Source of the DNA: Bog-473 sp963745665
GTDB taxonomy: Bacteria > Actinomycetota > Acidimicrobiia > Acidimicrobiales > RAAP-2
Direction of reading: 5' to 3'
Assembly: GCA_963745665.1 (NCBI GenBank)
Contig: CAVUYE010000001.1
Location: forward strand, 124,001-188,000
DNA: 64,000 nucleotides
Part shown: one piece after another, positions 1-7,888 of the stretch
Position numbering within the stretch: the first letter of the stretch is position 1
Layout of the letters: every line of letters begins with the position of its first letter
Notes under the pieces: model-generated
The model's input: the letters and a program-made list of their open reading frames with translations, nothing else
Database searches by the model: none
What the model was told of the DNA's origin: nothing
Translations under genes and position numbers: made by a program

Positions 1-610
1 TGATCACTTCGCTGAGGGAGTGCGCACGTTCAAACGTCGTTGTGTTGATGAAGGTCGCGTCCGGTACGGCGTACGTCCCGCCCTTTTCATCCCATCTCAA
101 ATACGGGGCCTCAAAGATGTCCTGTTGGAAGGTGCGTCCGTCACTCACGACACCGAGCACGATCGGGTGGATCTCCACCAGGTATAGAGCACCTCCAGGC
201 CGAAGCAATCCGTCCACCACGCGAGCCCACTCGTCGAGGTCGGGCAGCCATCCAAGAGCGCCGATTCCCGTGTACACGACGTCGAAGGAACGACCGGCGA
301 GCGCATCACGAGCGTTGTAGACGTCGGAGCAGACGAACTCGGCATCAATTTCACAGTCGATGGCGAGTTGGGTTGCGATCTCGATGGCGGCTGATGAGAA
401 ATCGAGACCGACCACGCGTGCGCCGTGCCGAGCCCACGAAAGGGTGTCGGTTCCGAGGTGGCACTGGAGATGCACCAACTCCAGGCCGGCGACATCTCCT
501 AGTTCGACAAGTTCGAAGGGCCGAATGTCATCACGGCCAGCCCGAAAGCCAACCAAGTCGTACAGATCGCTCGCCGCATGAAGGGGAGCCGCCTCTTCCC
601 ATCGGGCCAT
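1..610 (-). CDS. SAM-dependent methyltransferase, class I (3' end outside the window)
   Basis: The minus frame is open from an ATG at 610 to the left edge with no stop, so the C-terminus lies outside the window. The N-terminus reads MARWEEAAPLHAASDLYDLV. A motif I region, VHLQCHLGTDTLSWA, is followed by the acidic strand end VVGLDFS and later by LLRPGGALYLVEIHP. This is the order of a Rossmann-fold class I methyltransferase of the Methyltransferase_11/25 type. The substrate cannot be told. It faces away from the small gene at 834, and a repeat (684-703) lies between them. Confidence 0.8.
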   Translation of the reverse strand, partial: MARWEEAAPLHAASDLYDLVGFRAGRDDIRPFELVELGDVAGLELVHLQCHLGTDTLSWARHGARVVGLDFSSAAIEIATQLAIDCEIDAEFVCSDVYNARDALAGRSFDVVYTGIGALGWLPDLDEWARVVDGLLRPGGALYLVEIHPIVLGVVSDGRTFQQDIFEAPYLRWDEKGGTYAVPDATFINTTTFERAHSLSEVI

Positions 611-683
611 GTTCGCAGCGCGGCCCTCGACACCTCGATCCGTCACGACGCAAGGCTAGAAGAATGCCTGAGAGGTGTCGCAC

Positions 684-703
684 TCCCGGCGTTTAGGGCT
701 GCC
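684..703 (+). repeat. Array repeat, right half only
   Basis: TCCCGGCGTTTAGGGCTGCC matches the core and right arm of the family consensus. The left arm is not recognisable. It lies between divergent genes. Confidence 0.5.
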
Positions 704-833
704 TGGGGTGGTGCCCGGCTGGGGATGCGGGCTCACACGCCGCCGTCGGCCGGGTTCGGGTCATAGGGCGTCACAGCCCTGGGGTAGGTTGCACCCGCGA
801 GGGCAGGGCAATATTGCAGGAGGTCATGGACCA

Positions 834-1052
834 ATGCAGAGTCCCCATCACCCGCTGGTCTCAAGACGGAACGACGGCCGCTGGGTGTTGAACTGTCCAG
901 AGTGCCAGCTTGACTCCTGCAACCGGCCCGTGCCGATCGGGATCGGCTTACCCGTCGAATCCGAGTACATCGCCACGCGGCTCCAGGAGAACCACGTCGG
1001 GCCTACTCGCTGGCAGCGGTCGATCCAAGCAGCCCTCCCTCCGCGCAGCTAA
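834..1052 (+). CDS. Small hypothetical protein with a CPxC motif
   Basis: This is a 72-residue protein from the ATG at 834, with AGGAGG at 818-823 upstream. The sequence WVLNCPECQLDSCNRPVPIG contains a CxxC and a further Cys, suggesting a short zinc-knuckle or nucleic-acid-binding fold. A segment ending ESEYIATRLQENHVG follows. I do not recognise a named family. An earlier in-frame start at 675 would add a low-complexity Arg/Gly-rich leader that overlaps the repeat at 684-703, so the later start is preferred. Confidence 0.5.
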   Translation: MQSPHHPLVSRRNDGRWVLNCPECQLDSCNRPVPIGIGLPVESEYIATRLQENHVGPTRWQRSIQAALPPRS

Positions 1053-1072
1053 CCGCACATGGCGGGGAGCCG

Positions 1073-1105
1073 AACTGGGCCGACCGTCCCGCCGGTCTAG
1101 GGCAG
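1073..1105 (+). repeat. Array repeat, full length
   Basis: AACTGGGCC, then ACCGTCCCGCCGG, then TCTAGGGCAG. The arm sequences are changed but the ACCGTCCCG core is intact. It lies between two genes that both read rightward. Confidence 0.7.
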
Positions 1106-1156
1106 TGAGTCGTCAGATCGTTTCCCCTACTATGTGCCGCCGGGACGTTCACAAGT

Positions 1157-1621
1157 GTGAAAGGCAAGACCGTGGATGGGTATGTATTGCGGGACGCGCC
1201 AGGCTGGACTTGGAAAGCGAATGGGCGCGACAACGAGGGACGCTTTGACTTCCTGGTAATTGAGCATCTCGCGTACGGGGCCGGCCCGCCGTTGCACTTC
1301 CATAACGCATTCGAAGACTCTTTTTTCGTTTTAGATGGTTTGCTCACAGTCCAGCTAGGGGACGACGTTGTCGAGCTCGGGCCGGGAGACTTCGCGACCG
1401 CCCCACCCGGCGTCCCGCACAGCCTCACGAACGCACACGCTGACCAGAGTGCCTGCCGGGCGGTCAACCTATTGACACCGGGTGTCGGCTTCGATCGCTA
1501 CATAAGTCAGATCGACCAGCTCGCCGCGAACGGCGACCACGAGGGATTGGAACGGCTCAACGCTGAATACGACGTGACGATCGTCGGTCCGAGCGTGGCC
1601 GATCGACTCGGACTCTCGTAA
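1157..1621 (+). CDS. Cupin-domain protein
   Basis: This is a 154-residue protein starting with GTG. The cupin motif 1 region is PPLHFHNAFEDSFFVLDG (two His and a Glu as metal ligands), followed by VELGPGDFATAPPGVPHSLTN, which is motif 2 with a further His. A single conserved beta-barrel cupin domain fills residues 40-110. The C-terminal 40 residues are helical. Such proteins are often small-molecule isomerases or dioxygenases, or sensors; the substrate is unknown. It is flanked by a repeat on the left (1073-1105) and ends head-on with the methyltransferase at 1810. Confidence 0.85.
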   Translation: MKGKTVDGYVLRDAPGWTWKANGRDNEGRFDFLVIEHLAYGAGPPLHFHNAFEDSFFVLDGLLTVQLGDDVVELGPGDFATAPPGVPHSLTNAHADQSACRAVNLLTPGVGFDRYISQIDQLAANGDHEGLERLNAEYDVTIVGPSVADRLGLS

Positions 1622-1655
1622 GCCAGAGATCACTGAACAAGGAGCGCGGTCGTAG

Positions 1656-1764
1656 GCAATGACAACTGGGTCTCCTACGGGTATCCGCACGGGAAGTGGA
1701 CGGTGACCAGTTGCCAATATCCCATCGGCGGCGAATCCGAGTCGTCGTCAGCCAGCGCCGGGTA
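1656..1764 (+). pseudogene. Possible C-terminal remnant of a secreted protein
   Basis: In one + frame the stretch reads GNDNWVSYGYPHGKWTVTSC and then QYPIGGESESSSASAG before a stop. The composition (Trp, Tyr, Cys, Ser tail) looks coding, but no start codon exists in frame after the preceding stop. It is best read as the 3' scrap of a lost gene. The identity is unknown. Confidence 0.3.
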
Positions 1765-1809
1765 ATTCAATCAGCAGCGCACAGAGCCAGCAATAGGGAG
1801 TGGTCCGAT

Positions 1810-2505
1810 TCAGCTTCGACGCGCTGAACCGAAAATGAACCACCGCGTCGCCTGGATTTCAGCCTTCCAGCCCTCTCCTTCGATGAGCGACTGCAGCTCC
1901 CCTGGCTCGTACATCACACTGACGACCCGGTGCTCGGATCCGTCCATCAGACGACGCACGTGCAGGTCTGTGTCGTACTTGAGGACGAATGGGTCCTTCG
2001 ACGTCACCCCTGGTCGCGGATCGTTTCGATTGTCGATGAGGAACGCACGTCCGGAGGGGGTGAGGCATGAGCGAAGGAGGGACCAGAAATCGCTGAATCG
2101 GGCCCTTGGCACGTGCGAGAGCCAGAAGGAGAAGAAGACCACGTCATAGTGGGAGTCGGCTTGCCAATCGAAGAGATCTGCCACGACATAGTTCACGTCG
2201 GCGCGTCCCACCCGTTCCTGGTTGAGCGCAAGGACCTCAGGCGAACTGTCCACAACGGTGAGACTGTCGGCTGTGCGAGCGAGCCGCTCGGTCCACCAAC
2301 CAGTACCTCCTGCCAGTTCCAAGACCGAGCCCGTGGCTCCGAAGGAGGCGAGAGCGGCGTCCACGACCGCTACTTGGCGCCGCCATTCGAGCAGCTCTTC
2401 GTCGCCTCGGTCGAACCGGCCCCGTCGCTGCCACCATTCGTCGTACTCAGGCGCTCGAGCGCGATAGTACGACCGTTGCTCTGCGAGGAGGCCCTCATCG
2501 TCCAC
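1810..2505 (-). CDS. SAM-dependent methyltransferase, class I
   Basis: This is a 231-residue protein. Motif I is VLELAGGTGWWTERLA, followed by LTVVDSSPEVLALN (acidic loop), VVADLFDWQ and a post-motif strand SGRAFLIDNRND. This is a complete Methyltransferase_11/25 fold with an N-terminal helix YYRARAPEYDEWWQRRG typical of small-molecule methyltransferases. No fused substrate domain is seen, so the acceptor is unknown. It is divergent from the MerR-PP2C gene at 2629, with one array repeat between the two starts. Confidence 0.9.
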   Translation of the reverse strand: MDDEGLLAEQRSYYRARAPEYDEWWQRRGRFDRGDEELLEWRRQVAVVDAALASFGATGSVLELAGGTGWWTERLARTADSLTVVDSSPEVLALNQERVGRADVNYVVADLFDWQADSHYDVVFFSFWLSHVPRARFSDFWSLLRSCLTPSGRAFLIDNRNDPRPGVTSKDPFVLKYDTDLHVRRLMDGSEHRVVSVMYEPGELQSLIEGEGWKAEIQATRWFIFGSARRS

Positions 2506-2548
2506 CTCGACAGTTTCGCGCCCTAAGTAAGTGTGTCACAGGCTGGCC

Positions 2549-2580
2549 AGTTTCACCCCCGGGCCGGCGAACGGGGCAGG
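2549..2580 (+). repeat. Array repeat
   Basis: AGTTTCACCCCCGGGCCGGC followed by GAACGGGGCAGG. It lies between two divergent starts (2505 and 2629), a position where a terminator would make no sense. Confidence 0.65.
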
Positions 2581-2628
2581 TACCGGGTTCCGATCGGCCC
2601 ACTTGACTCTCACCATCGGGGAGGGTCC

Positions 2629-3720
2629 ATGCTTCAACTTGTGGACGACCTAATGGCAATAGGTGAATTCTCCGAGCGCTCGGGTCTGTCGGCCAAACGG
2701 CTGAGGACGTACGCCGCTGAGAGCCTCCTGACCCCCGCCGCGGTGGACCCGACTTCGGGATACCGCTACTACTCGCCGGGCCAGTTGGCTGATGCCCGGG
2801 TGATTGATGCCCTACGACAAGCGAGCGTGCCGCTCGCAGATATCCGCGCGTTCATGCGTCAACCATCCCGGGACCAGCTCGATGCCTGGGAGAGAAAACT
2901 CCATACCAACGCTAAGCACCGCCAGAGTGCGCTGACCCTGGCCCGCGGCCTCTTTGCGGCAAGCCAGGATCCACGATTCCCCACTGTTTACCCAGATTCC
3001 AAGGAGGAGCTCATGATTACCCTGCGAACCGCGGGACGTACTGACATCGGGCAGTTACGCGAGAACAACGAAGACGCCATCGTGAGCAATGACCGACTTG
3101 CGTTAGTCGCCGACGGAATGGGCGGACATCCAGGCGGTGAGATCGCAGCGAATGCCGCCGCGGGTGTGATTCCTGCGGTCTTCACGGGCCGATCAGCAGA
3201 CGAGCTGGAAGCGGCCCTACGTGCCGCGAACTGGGCGATACGAGACCGTGCAGTCGCCCAGCCTGGACTCGAGGGCATGGGCACCACGATCTGTGTGGCA
3301 GGGCTCCTCACGGACGGACACCTCGCACTCGTCCATGTGGGCGACAGTCGGGCCTATCTCTGGCATGGAGATGCGCTGACCCAACTGACCCAGGACCACA
3401 GCGTGACAGCCGAACTTATCCAGAGTGGCGAGTTACGAGAGGAGGATGCAGCACAGCATCCCCATTACGGGGTTCTCACCCGAGCACTCGGGGTCGGGTC
3501 CGATATCGAGATCGACCGCAGAACCCTGGCCGTCGAAGCAGGAGATCGAATCGTCGTTTGTACCGACGGCCTTTTTAACGAGCTCTCTCACGAGGAGATT
3601 GCGAAGGCCATGGCGGTAGGCGGAGACGTGGCCGAGATCGTTGACAAGCTGGTCGACGGCGCCATTGCTCATGGCGGCCGCGACAACCTCTCCGTCGTGG
3701 TCGCCGAAGTGGCTCCCTGA
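2629..3720 (+). CDS. MerR-type HTH regulator fused to a PP2C-family Ser/Thr phosphatase
   Basis: The start at 2629 (ATGCTTCAACTTG) has GGGGAGGG just upstream and gives 363 residues. Residues about 9-110 are a MerR helix-turn-helix and dimer arm (GEFSERSGLSAKRLRTY, SGYRYYSPGQLADARVI, VPLADIRAFM). Residues about 130-363 are a complete PP2C phosphatase: RENNEDA, VADGMGGHPGGE, HVGDSRAYLW, VVCTDGLFNE and GGRDNLSVVV carry the metal-binding Asp residues. An AAGGAGG at 3001-3007 lies 5 nt before an in-frame ATG at 3013, so a separate 235-residue phosphatase could be made as well. It probably couples an effector signal to protein dephosphorylation; the target is unknown. Confidence 0.9.
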   Translation: MLQLVDDLMAIGEFSERSGLSAKRLRTYAAESLLTPAAVDPTSGYRYYSPGQLADARVIDALRQASVPLADIRAFMRQPSRDQLDAWERKLHTNAKHRQSALTLARGLFAASQDPRFPTVYPDSKEELMITLRTAGRTDIGQLRENNEDAIVSNDRLALVADGMGGHPGGEIAANAAAGVIPAVFTGRSADELEAALRAANWAIRDRAVAQPGLEGMGTTICVAGLLTDGHLALVHVGDSRAYLWHGDALTQLTQDHSVTAELIQSGELREEDAAQHPHYGVLTRALGVGSDIEIDRRTLAVEAGDRIVVCTDGLFNELSHEEIAKAMAVGGDVAEIVDKLVDGAIAHGGRDNLSVVVAEVAP

Positions 3721-3773
3721 GCATTCAGATTCAGCGCATGGTCGGCATCTGGTCGGCTGTAACCGTGGTGCAG

Positions 3774-3793
3774 TTCCGGCGTAGGGGGTTACC
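3774..3793 (+). repeat. Array repeat, weak match
   Basis: TTCCGGCGTAGGGGGTTACC resembles the core and right arm only. It lies between two rightward genes. Confidence 0.35.
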
Positions 3794-3907
3794 AAGAACC
3801 CGCCTGGTATGGGCACTTTGCGATGGATGCGCAAGCTCTAGACCGGAGCTTTACGGAAGCTGAGGTGATGGTCTCCCATTCGTGCTTGAATCGGTCGAAC
3901 CGTCGCG

Positions 3908-5149
3908 ATGACTAGGACTGCCATGGATGCTGTGGTTGCTTTCGATCCCTTCACTCTCTACGAACAGGTCGATCCCTATCCTCTATATCGGTGGCTTCGG
4001 GACGAAGCGCCGGTCCACCACCTCGATGAACCAGATCTGTGGGTGGTGACCCGTTATGACCATTGCACTGAGGTCCTCCGTGACCCGACGACTTTCTCGT
4101 CGAAGCTGGGGATGCGAATGGCCTTCGACCCGGTCTCGCAGCGCTCGGGTTCTGACGGGGGGTTCGAGGGCACGGAGGACCTCCGGGTCCTCATCGCCAC
4201 CGATCCACCGGACCACGTCCGGTTGCGGCGCCTGCTCAGTCGTCCGTTCACCCCCCGAGAGATCGGCCTGCACGAGGACTGGATCCGGCCGATGTGCGAA
4301 GAGCGCTTCGGCGAGCTCCTCGCCATGAATGCCAGCGGTGGTGCCGACTGGGTGAAGGACTTCTCCTGGCCCTTCCCTGTGTTGGTGATCGGAGAACTCC
4401 TGGGGATCCCGGCCTCCATGCGCAACGACTTCAAGCGCTGGTCGGATGCTCTGATTGGCATCTTCGTTGGTGGACCCGAGGTCGGCGACGACCGCCTGGC
4501 CAGCCTCACTGAGATGCTCGGGTTCTTTGACGAGACCGTCGCTCGACGCCGCTCGGATCCCGGCGACGACCTAATTAGCATGCTTACTCACAAGGCGGAG
4601 GACGACGAAGAGCCGCTCACCGCCGAGGAACTGGTCTGGTTCTGCGTCCTGCTCTTGGTTGCGGGAAACGAGACGACTACCAACCTGCTGTCGAACGCCC
4701 TCAAAGTGTTGGCCTCCGATCCCACGATCCTGGGTCGCCTGTTCGAGGATCCAGCGCTCATCCCAGGAACGGTGGAGGAGGTTCTCCGCTACGACGCTCC
4801 GGTGCAGTCAATCCCGAGGGGGACGAGTGCACCGATTCAGGTCGACGGGACGACGATCCCCGCAGACGCAATCGTGCTCGCCTACATGGGGGCGGCAAAC
4901 CGGGACGAGCGCCATTTCCCCGATCCTGACCGGTTCGACGTTCAGCGCAACCCAACCGACCATCTCGGCTTCGGCAGCGGCATCCATCTCTGCCTCGGGG
5001 CGCCCCTCGCCCGTCTCGAAGGCCGCATCGCACTGGAGGTGCTCAGCAAGCGGGTGGCCAGCGTGGAGCTCACAGCATCACCGGTGCCAACCGGCGGCTT
5101 GTTGCTCCGAGGATCGACTTCAATGCCGGTGCGCCTGATCGAGCGATAA
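3908..5149 (+). CDS. Cytochrome P450
   Basis: This is a 413-residue soluble class I P450 of bacterial CYP type. The I-helix oxygen-binding motif AGNETTT is at about 252-258, the K-helix ExxR within EEVLR at about 290-294, and the heme loop GFGSGIHLCLGAPLAR has the Cys ligand at 362. There is no membrane anchor and no fused reductase, so it needs separate ferredoxin and reductase partners, which are not nearby. A second ATG at 3923 is an alternative start. It stands alone between array repeats, so its substrate cannot be inferred from neighbours. Confidence 0.95.
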   Translation: MTRTAMDAVVAFDPFTLYEQVDPYPLYRWLRDEAPVHHLDEPDLWVVTRYDHCTEVLRDPTTFSSKLGMRMAFDPVSQRSGSDGGFEGTEDLRVLIATDPPDHVRLRRLLSRPFTPREIGLHEDWIRPMCEERFGELLAMNASGGADWVKDFSWPFPVLVIGELLGIPASMRNDFKRWSDALIGIFVGGPEVGDDRLASLTEMLGFFDETVARRRSDPGDDLISMLTHKAEDDEEPLTAEELVWFCVLLLVAGNETTTNLLSNALKVLASDPTILGRLFEDPALIPGTVEEVLRYDAPVQSIPRGTSAPIQVDGTTIPADAIVLAYMGAANRDERHFPDPDRFDVQRNPTDHLGFGSGIHLCLGAPLARLEGRIALEVLSKRVASVELTASPVPTGGLLLRGSTSMPVRLIER

Positions 5150-5195
5150 GGCGTAGGCCGCTCAGGAGGCGGCGGACGTCGACCGACCACTCGGG

Positions 5196-5217
5196 ATTGC
5201 CGGGCCACCGAGCGGGA
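5196..5217 (+). repeat. Array repeat variant (TGCCGG-ACCGAGCGGG form)
   Basis: ATTGCCGGGCCACCGAGCGG resembles segments of the copies at 28122 and 35056, which carry an extra TGCCGG-ACCG segment. It lies just before a second, standard copy. Confidence 0.45.
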
Positions 5218-5250
5218 ATTCCTTGGCTCCCAGAACGATCCCCATGGCCG

Positions 5251-5285
5251 TACTGTTCCACTGACCCGGCAGCGTACTGGGGCAC
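5251..5285 (+). repeat. Array repeat, full length
   Basis: TACTGTTCCACTGACCCGGC, then AGCGTACTGGGGCAC. The left arm TGTTCCA pairs with TGGGGCA using two T-G wobbles in place of the C-G pairs of other copies. Confidence 0.8.
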
Positions 5286-5395
5286 TACCGGTCGCCCCCG
5301 ACAGAGGGCTGTCGTATCCTCCACTAGACGGAAACCTTCTGCCCAGAGCGTCTGGCATCGACCATGGCGGCACCTACCTAGGGAGACCAAGCTTT

Positions 5396-6049
5396 ATGTC
5401 ACTTGTTCGAGTCCACAACTTCTCGGTGTCCCTGGACGGCTTCGGCACCGGTGAGGGACAGAGCCTCGAATCGCCATTTGGACACGCCGGCACCCGGCTC
5501 CACGAATGGTTCTTCCCCACCCGGACTTTCTGCAGCTTCCACGAGAGCCAGGGCGGTTCAGGGGGGAGCACTGGCGTCGACGACGCCTATGCGAGCAACT
5601 GGGACCGGGGCATCGGTGCTGAGATCATGGGGCGGAACAAGTTCGGACCTCAGCGTGGGCCATGGGCTGACGAAGAGTGGAAGGGCTGGTGGGGAGACGA
5701 CCCGCCGTTCCATACCCCGGTCTTCGTGCTCACCCACTACCCGAGGCCTTCCATAGAGATGAAGGGCGGAACGACATTCCACTTCATTGACGCCGACCCT
5801 GGCGACGCTGTGAAGGTTGCCCAGGAGGCCGCTGGTGGCCTCGACGTGCGTATCGGCGGTGGCCCATCGACGGTCCGCGCGTACCTCGCCGCCGACCTCA
5901 TCGACTACGTGCACGTCGCCATCGTGCCAATCGTTCTCGGAAGGGGCGAGCGTCTATGGGACGGGTTGGAAGGACTCGAGTCGCGGTTCCAAATGGAGTT
6001 CGCCAGCTCCCCGAGCGGCGTAACCCATCTCACGCTGTCCCATCCATAG
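5396..6049 (+). CDS. Dihydrofolate reductase / RibD C-terminal family protein
   Basis: This is a 217-residue protein with the RibD_C/DHFR-like fold. The N-terminal strand is VHNFSVSLDGFGTGEGQSLE. The central EIMGRNKFGP corresponds to the xxGRxT nucleotide-binding region. VFVLTHYPRP and LDVRIGGGPSTVRAYLAADL form the GGxxxx NADPH loop, and VAIVPIVLGRGERLWDG follows. It is probably an NAD(P)H-dependent reductase of unknown substrate rather than folate DHFR. A possible ribosome site, GGGAGA, precedes the ATG. Confidence 0.9.
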   Translation: MSLVRVHNFSVSLDGFGTGEGQSLESPFGHAGTRLHEWFFPTRTFCSFHESQGGSGGSTGVDDAYASNWDRGIGAEIMGRNKFGPQRGPWADEEWKGWWGDDPPFHTPVFVLTHYPRPSIEMKGGTTFHFIDADPGDAVKVAQEAAGGLDVRIGGGPSTVRAYLAADLIDYVHVAIVPIVLGRGERLWDGLEGLESRFQMEFASSPSGVTHLTLSHP

Positions 6050-6074
6050 GACGGTCCGCCTCAGAGAGCCGCTG

Positions 6075-6106
6075 ACTCTGGCCCTCGTCCGGCGAAAACG
6101 GGGGCA
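6075..6106 (+). repeat. Array repeat
   Basis: ACTCTGGCCCTCGTCCGGCG followed by AAAACGGGGGCA. It lies between two rightward genes. Confidence 0.6.
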
Positions 6107-6152
6107 TCCCGGAGCCCTCCCGCCGCTCATCGCCGTTTGCGATGATGATCAG

Positions 6153-6542
6153 ATGGAACAGCGCGTCAGTCTGATCACGCTTGGAGTCTCAGATCTCGCC
6201 CGAGCCCGAGGATTTTATGAATCTCTCGGCTGGTCGGGTGCGCAGCAGCCCGATGACGAGGTCTGTTTCTTCCAAGCTGGGGGCATGGTTCTTGGATTGT
6301 GGACCGCGCTGGGCGGTCACGGTGCACCGGGGATCGAATTGGCCTACAACGTGCGGTCGCCCGGGGAAGTGACCGATGTCTTGAACGAAGCCCTCCAAGC
6401 CGGAGGTTCGATCGTTCGTCAAGCAGCGATCGCCGATTGGGGCGGCACAACTGGAGCGTTTGCCGATCCTGAAGGATACGTCTGGGAGGTGGCGCACAAT
6501 CCCGGCTGGTCGCTCGATCTCGACGGCACGATTCACATTTAG
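6153..6542 (+). CDS. VOC-family (glyoxalase/bleomycin-resistance-like) protein
   Basis: This is a 129-residue protein with two beta-alpha-beta-beta-beta modules. The first starts VSLITLGVSDLARARGFYES, the second near GIELAYNVRSPGEVTDVLNE. The C-terminal FADPEGYVWEVAHNPGW is the characteristic final VOC strand with its metal-ligand Glu. The role could be a lyase, an isomerase or drug binding; the sequence does not decide. It is a single gene between a repeat and the recombinase element inserted at 6559. Confidence 0.9.
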   Translation: MEQRVSLITLGVSDLARARGFYESLGWSGAQQPDDEVCFFQAGGMVLGLWTALGGHGAPGIELAYNVRSPGEVTDVLNEALQAGGSIVRQAAIADWGGTTGAFADPEGYVWEVAHNPGWSLDLDGTIHI

Positions 6543-6550
6543 GGCGCTCA

Positions 6551-6558
6551 AGCCCGGC
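6551..6558 (+). repeat. Left half of an array repeat split by element 1
   Basis: AGCCCGGC abuts the left inverted end. The right half, CGGCGGACTGGG, resumes at 9004. CGGC is present on both sides. Confidence 0.6.
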
Positions 6559-6607
6559 GTTATACATGTAATCCGTTGGTCCTGGGCTGTCTCCTATGGA
6601 ACCACAC

Positions 6608-7888
6608 TCACTGGGCGTCGGCGACTCCTTCGATGAGGCCGTCGAAGAGTTGACTGCGGCCGCTCTGACCGCGCTCATCCGCGTGGTTGCGCTGGCGCTT
6701 CAAGATGGTGGCGAACTGCGGGCCGGTCTCGAAGAATCCGCAGCGCTCACACACGCTCTCGAAGGCGCAGTCGAGCAGGGCTGGCCTCGTGCAGTGACCG
6801 TTGGCGAGCAGTCGGCGGTGGTCGCTGACGGTCGGCGCGCTCGAGGTTGCTGGTCGAGGACGGGTGGCACCAGAGAGTCCGCAGTACTGGGCCTCGACCG
6901 CTTCGGTCACCTTGAAGTACGCGTTGGCGACAGTGTCATCGGAGATGCGCGCATAGATCAGGGTCATGTCCATGGAGCGGTGCCCGAGCAGAGCAGCGAT
7001 GGCCTCGAGACTCATGCCCCGGTTGATCGACTGGGTGGCGAGCGTGTGGCGCAACTGGTGGGGATGAACGTGGCCGACGCCGGCCCGCTTGGCGACGTTG
7101 GCCACGTAGCGATGCACGGTGCGCCGGTCGAAGGGCCGTCCGTCGTCGCGCTCGAGGAGGTGGCCCGAACGTGAGCGTCCGCGCACGGCTCTGTACTCGT
7201 CGATGAGATCGACCAGCATCGGCAGGAGCGGGACGTAGCGGTCGTTGTGCAGCTTGCCGAGGGGGATGTGGAGGCGATGGCCGTCTCCTTTGCGCACCAC
7301 GGTGTCGTCTTTGAGTCCGGCGAGTTCGCCGACGCGCATCCCGGTGCGGGCCAACAATTCGACCATGAGACGACGGCGCAGGTTGGGGTCCTGCCCCAAC
7401 GCCGCCATGAACTTGGCCGCCGTGGGATCGTCCAAGAACTTGGGCAGGGGCTCGTCGAGGGCCGGGAAGTCGCTCATGTAGATGAACAGGCGGGCCGGGG
7501 CGTCGTCGTAGTCCCATTCCATGATGCGTTCGAAGAAGGTGCGCACGGTGCTGAGCCGGTGCCGGATCGTCATGGTGGCCAAGGGCTTGCCGGTGTTGCC
7601 CCGGCGCTTGAGGAGCCAGGTCTTGAAGTCCTCGATGTGGGGCCGTGCGATGCGCGCCACCGACACACAACTCGGGTCGGCTTCTGTCACCCGGTGGGCG
7701 AAGAAGCGCAGCGTCAGCTCGGCCGCCGCCACCGTGCCCGGACGGGCCGAGACCTCGAGTTGATCCAGGTAGGAGGCCATGGTGGCCACCATGACCGGTG
7801 CTCGGGCGGCGATCTGTGACCACGTGACCTCGAGCGTTCCGCCGCCCCGGCGCCGTGGTTCGGGACGTACTTGGGCGAGCGCGTTCAT
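6608..7888 (-). CDS. Tyrosine recombinase 2 of element copy 1
   Basis: This is a 426-residue phage-integrase-family recombinase. An N-terminal SAM-like core-binding domain (SYLDQLEVSARPGTVAAAEL) precedes the catalytic domain. The Arg lies in RTGMRVGELAGL, the HxxR in HPHQLRHTLAT, the second His in LLGHRSMDMT and the Tyr in LIYARISDD. The last 100 residues carry a Cys/His cluster, HCTRPALLDCAFESVCERCG, probably a zinc-binding tail. The start overlaps the stop of recombinase 1 (ATGA), implying translational coupling. The function is strand exchange at the element ends, probably together with its partner. Confidence 0.93.
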   Translation of the reverse strand: MNALAQVRPEPRRRGGGTLEVTWSQIAARAPVMVATMASYLDQLEVSARPGTVAAAELTLRFFAHRVTEADPSCVSVARIARPHIEDFKTWLLKRRGNTGKPLATMTIRHRLSTVRTFFERIMEWDYDDAPARLFIYMSDFPALDEPLPKFLDDPTAAKFMAALGQDPNLRRRLMVELLARTGMRVGELAGLKDDTVVRKGDGHRLHIPLGKLHNDRYVPLLPMLVDLIDEYRAVRGRSRSGHLLERDDGRPFDRRTVHRYVANVAKRAGVGHVHPHQLRHTLATQSINRGMSLEAIAALLGHRSMDMTLIYARISDDTVANAYFKVTEAVEAQYCGLSGATRPRPATSSAPTVSDHRRLLANGHCTRPALLDCAFESVCERCGFFETGPQFATILKRQRNHADERGQSGRSQLFDGLIEGVADAQ

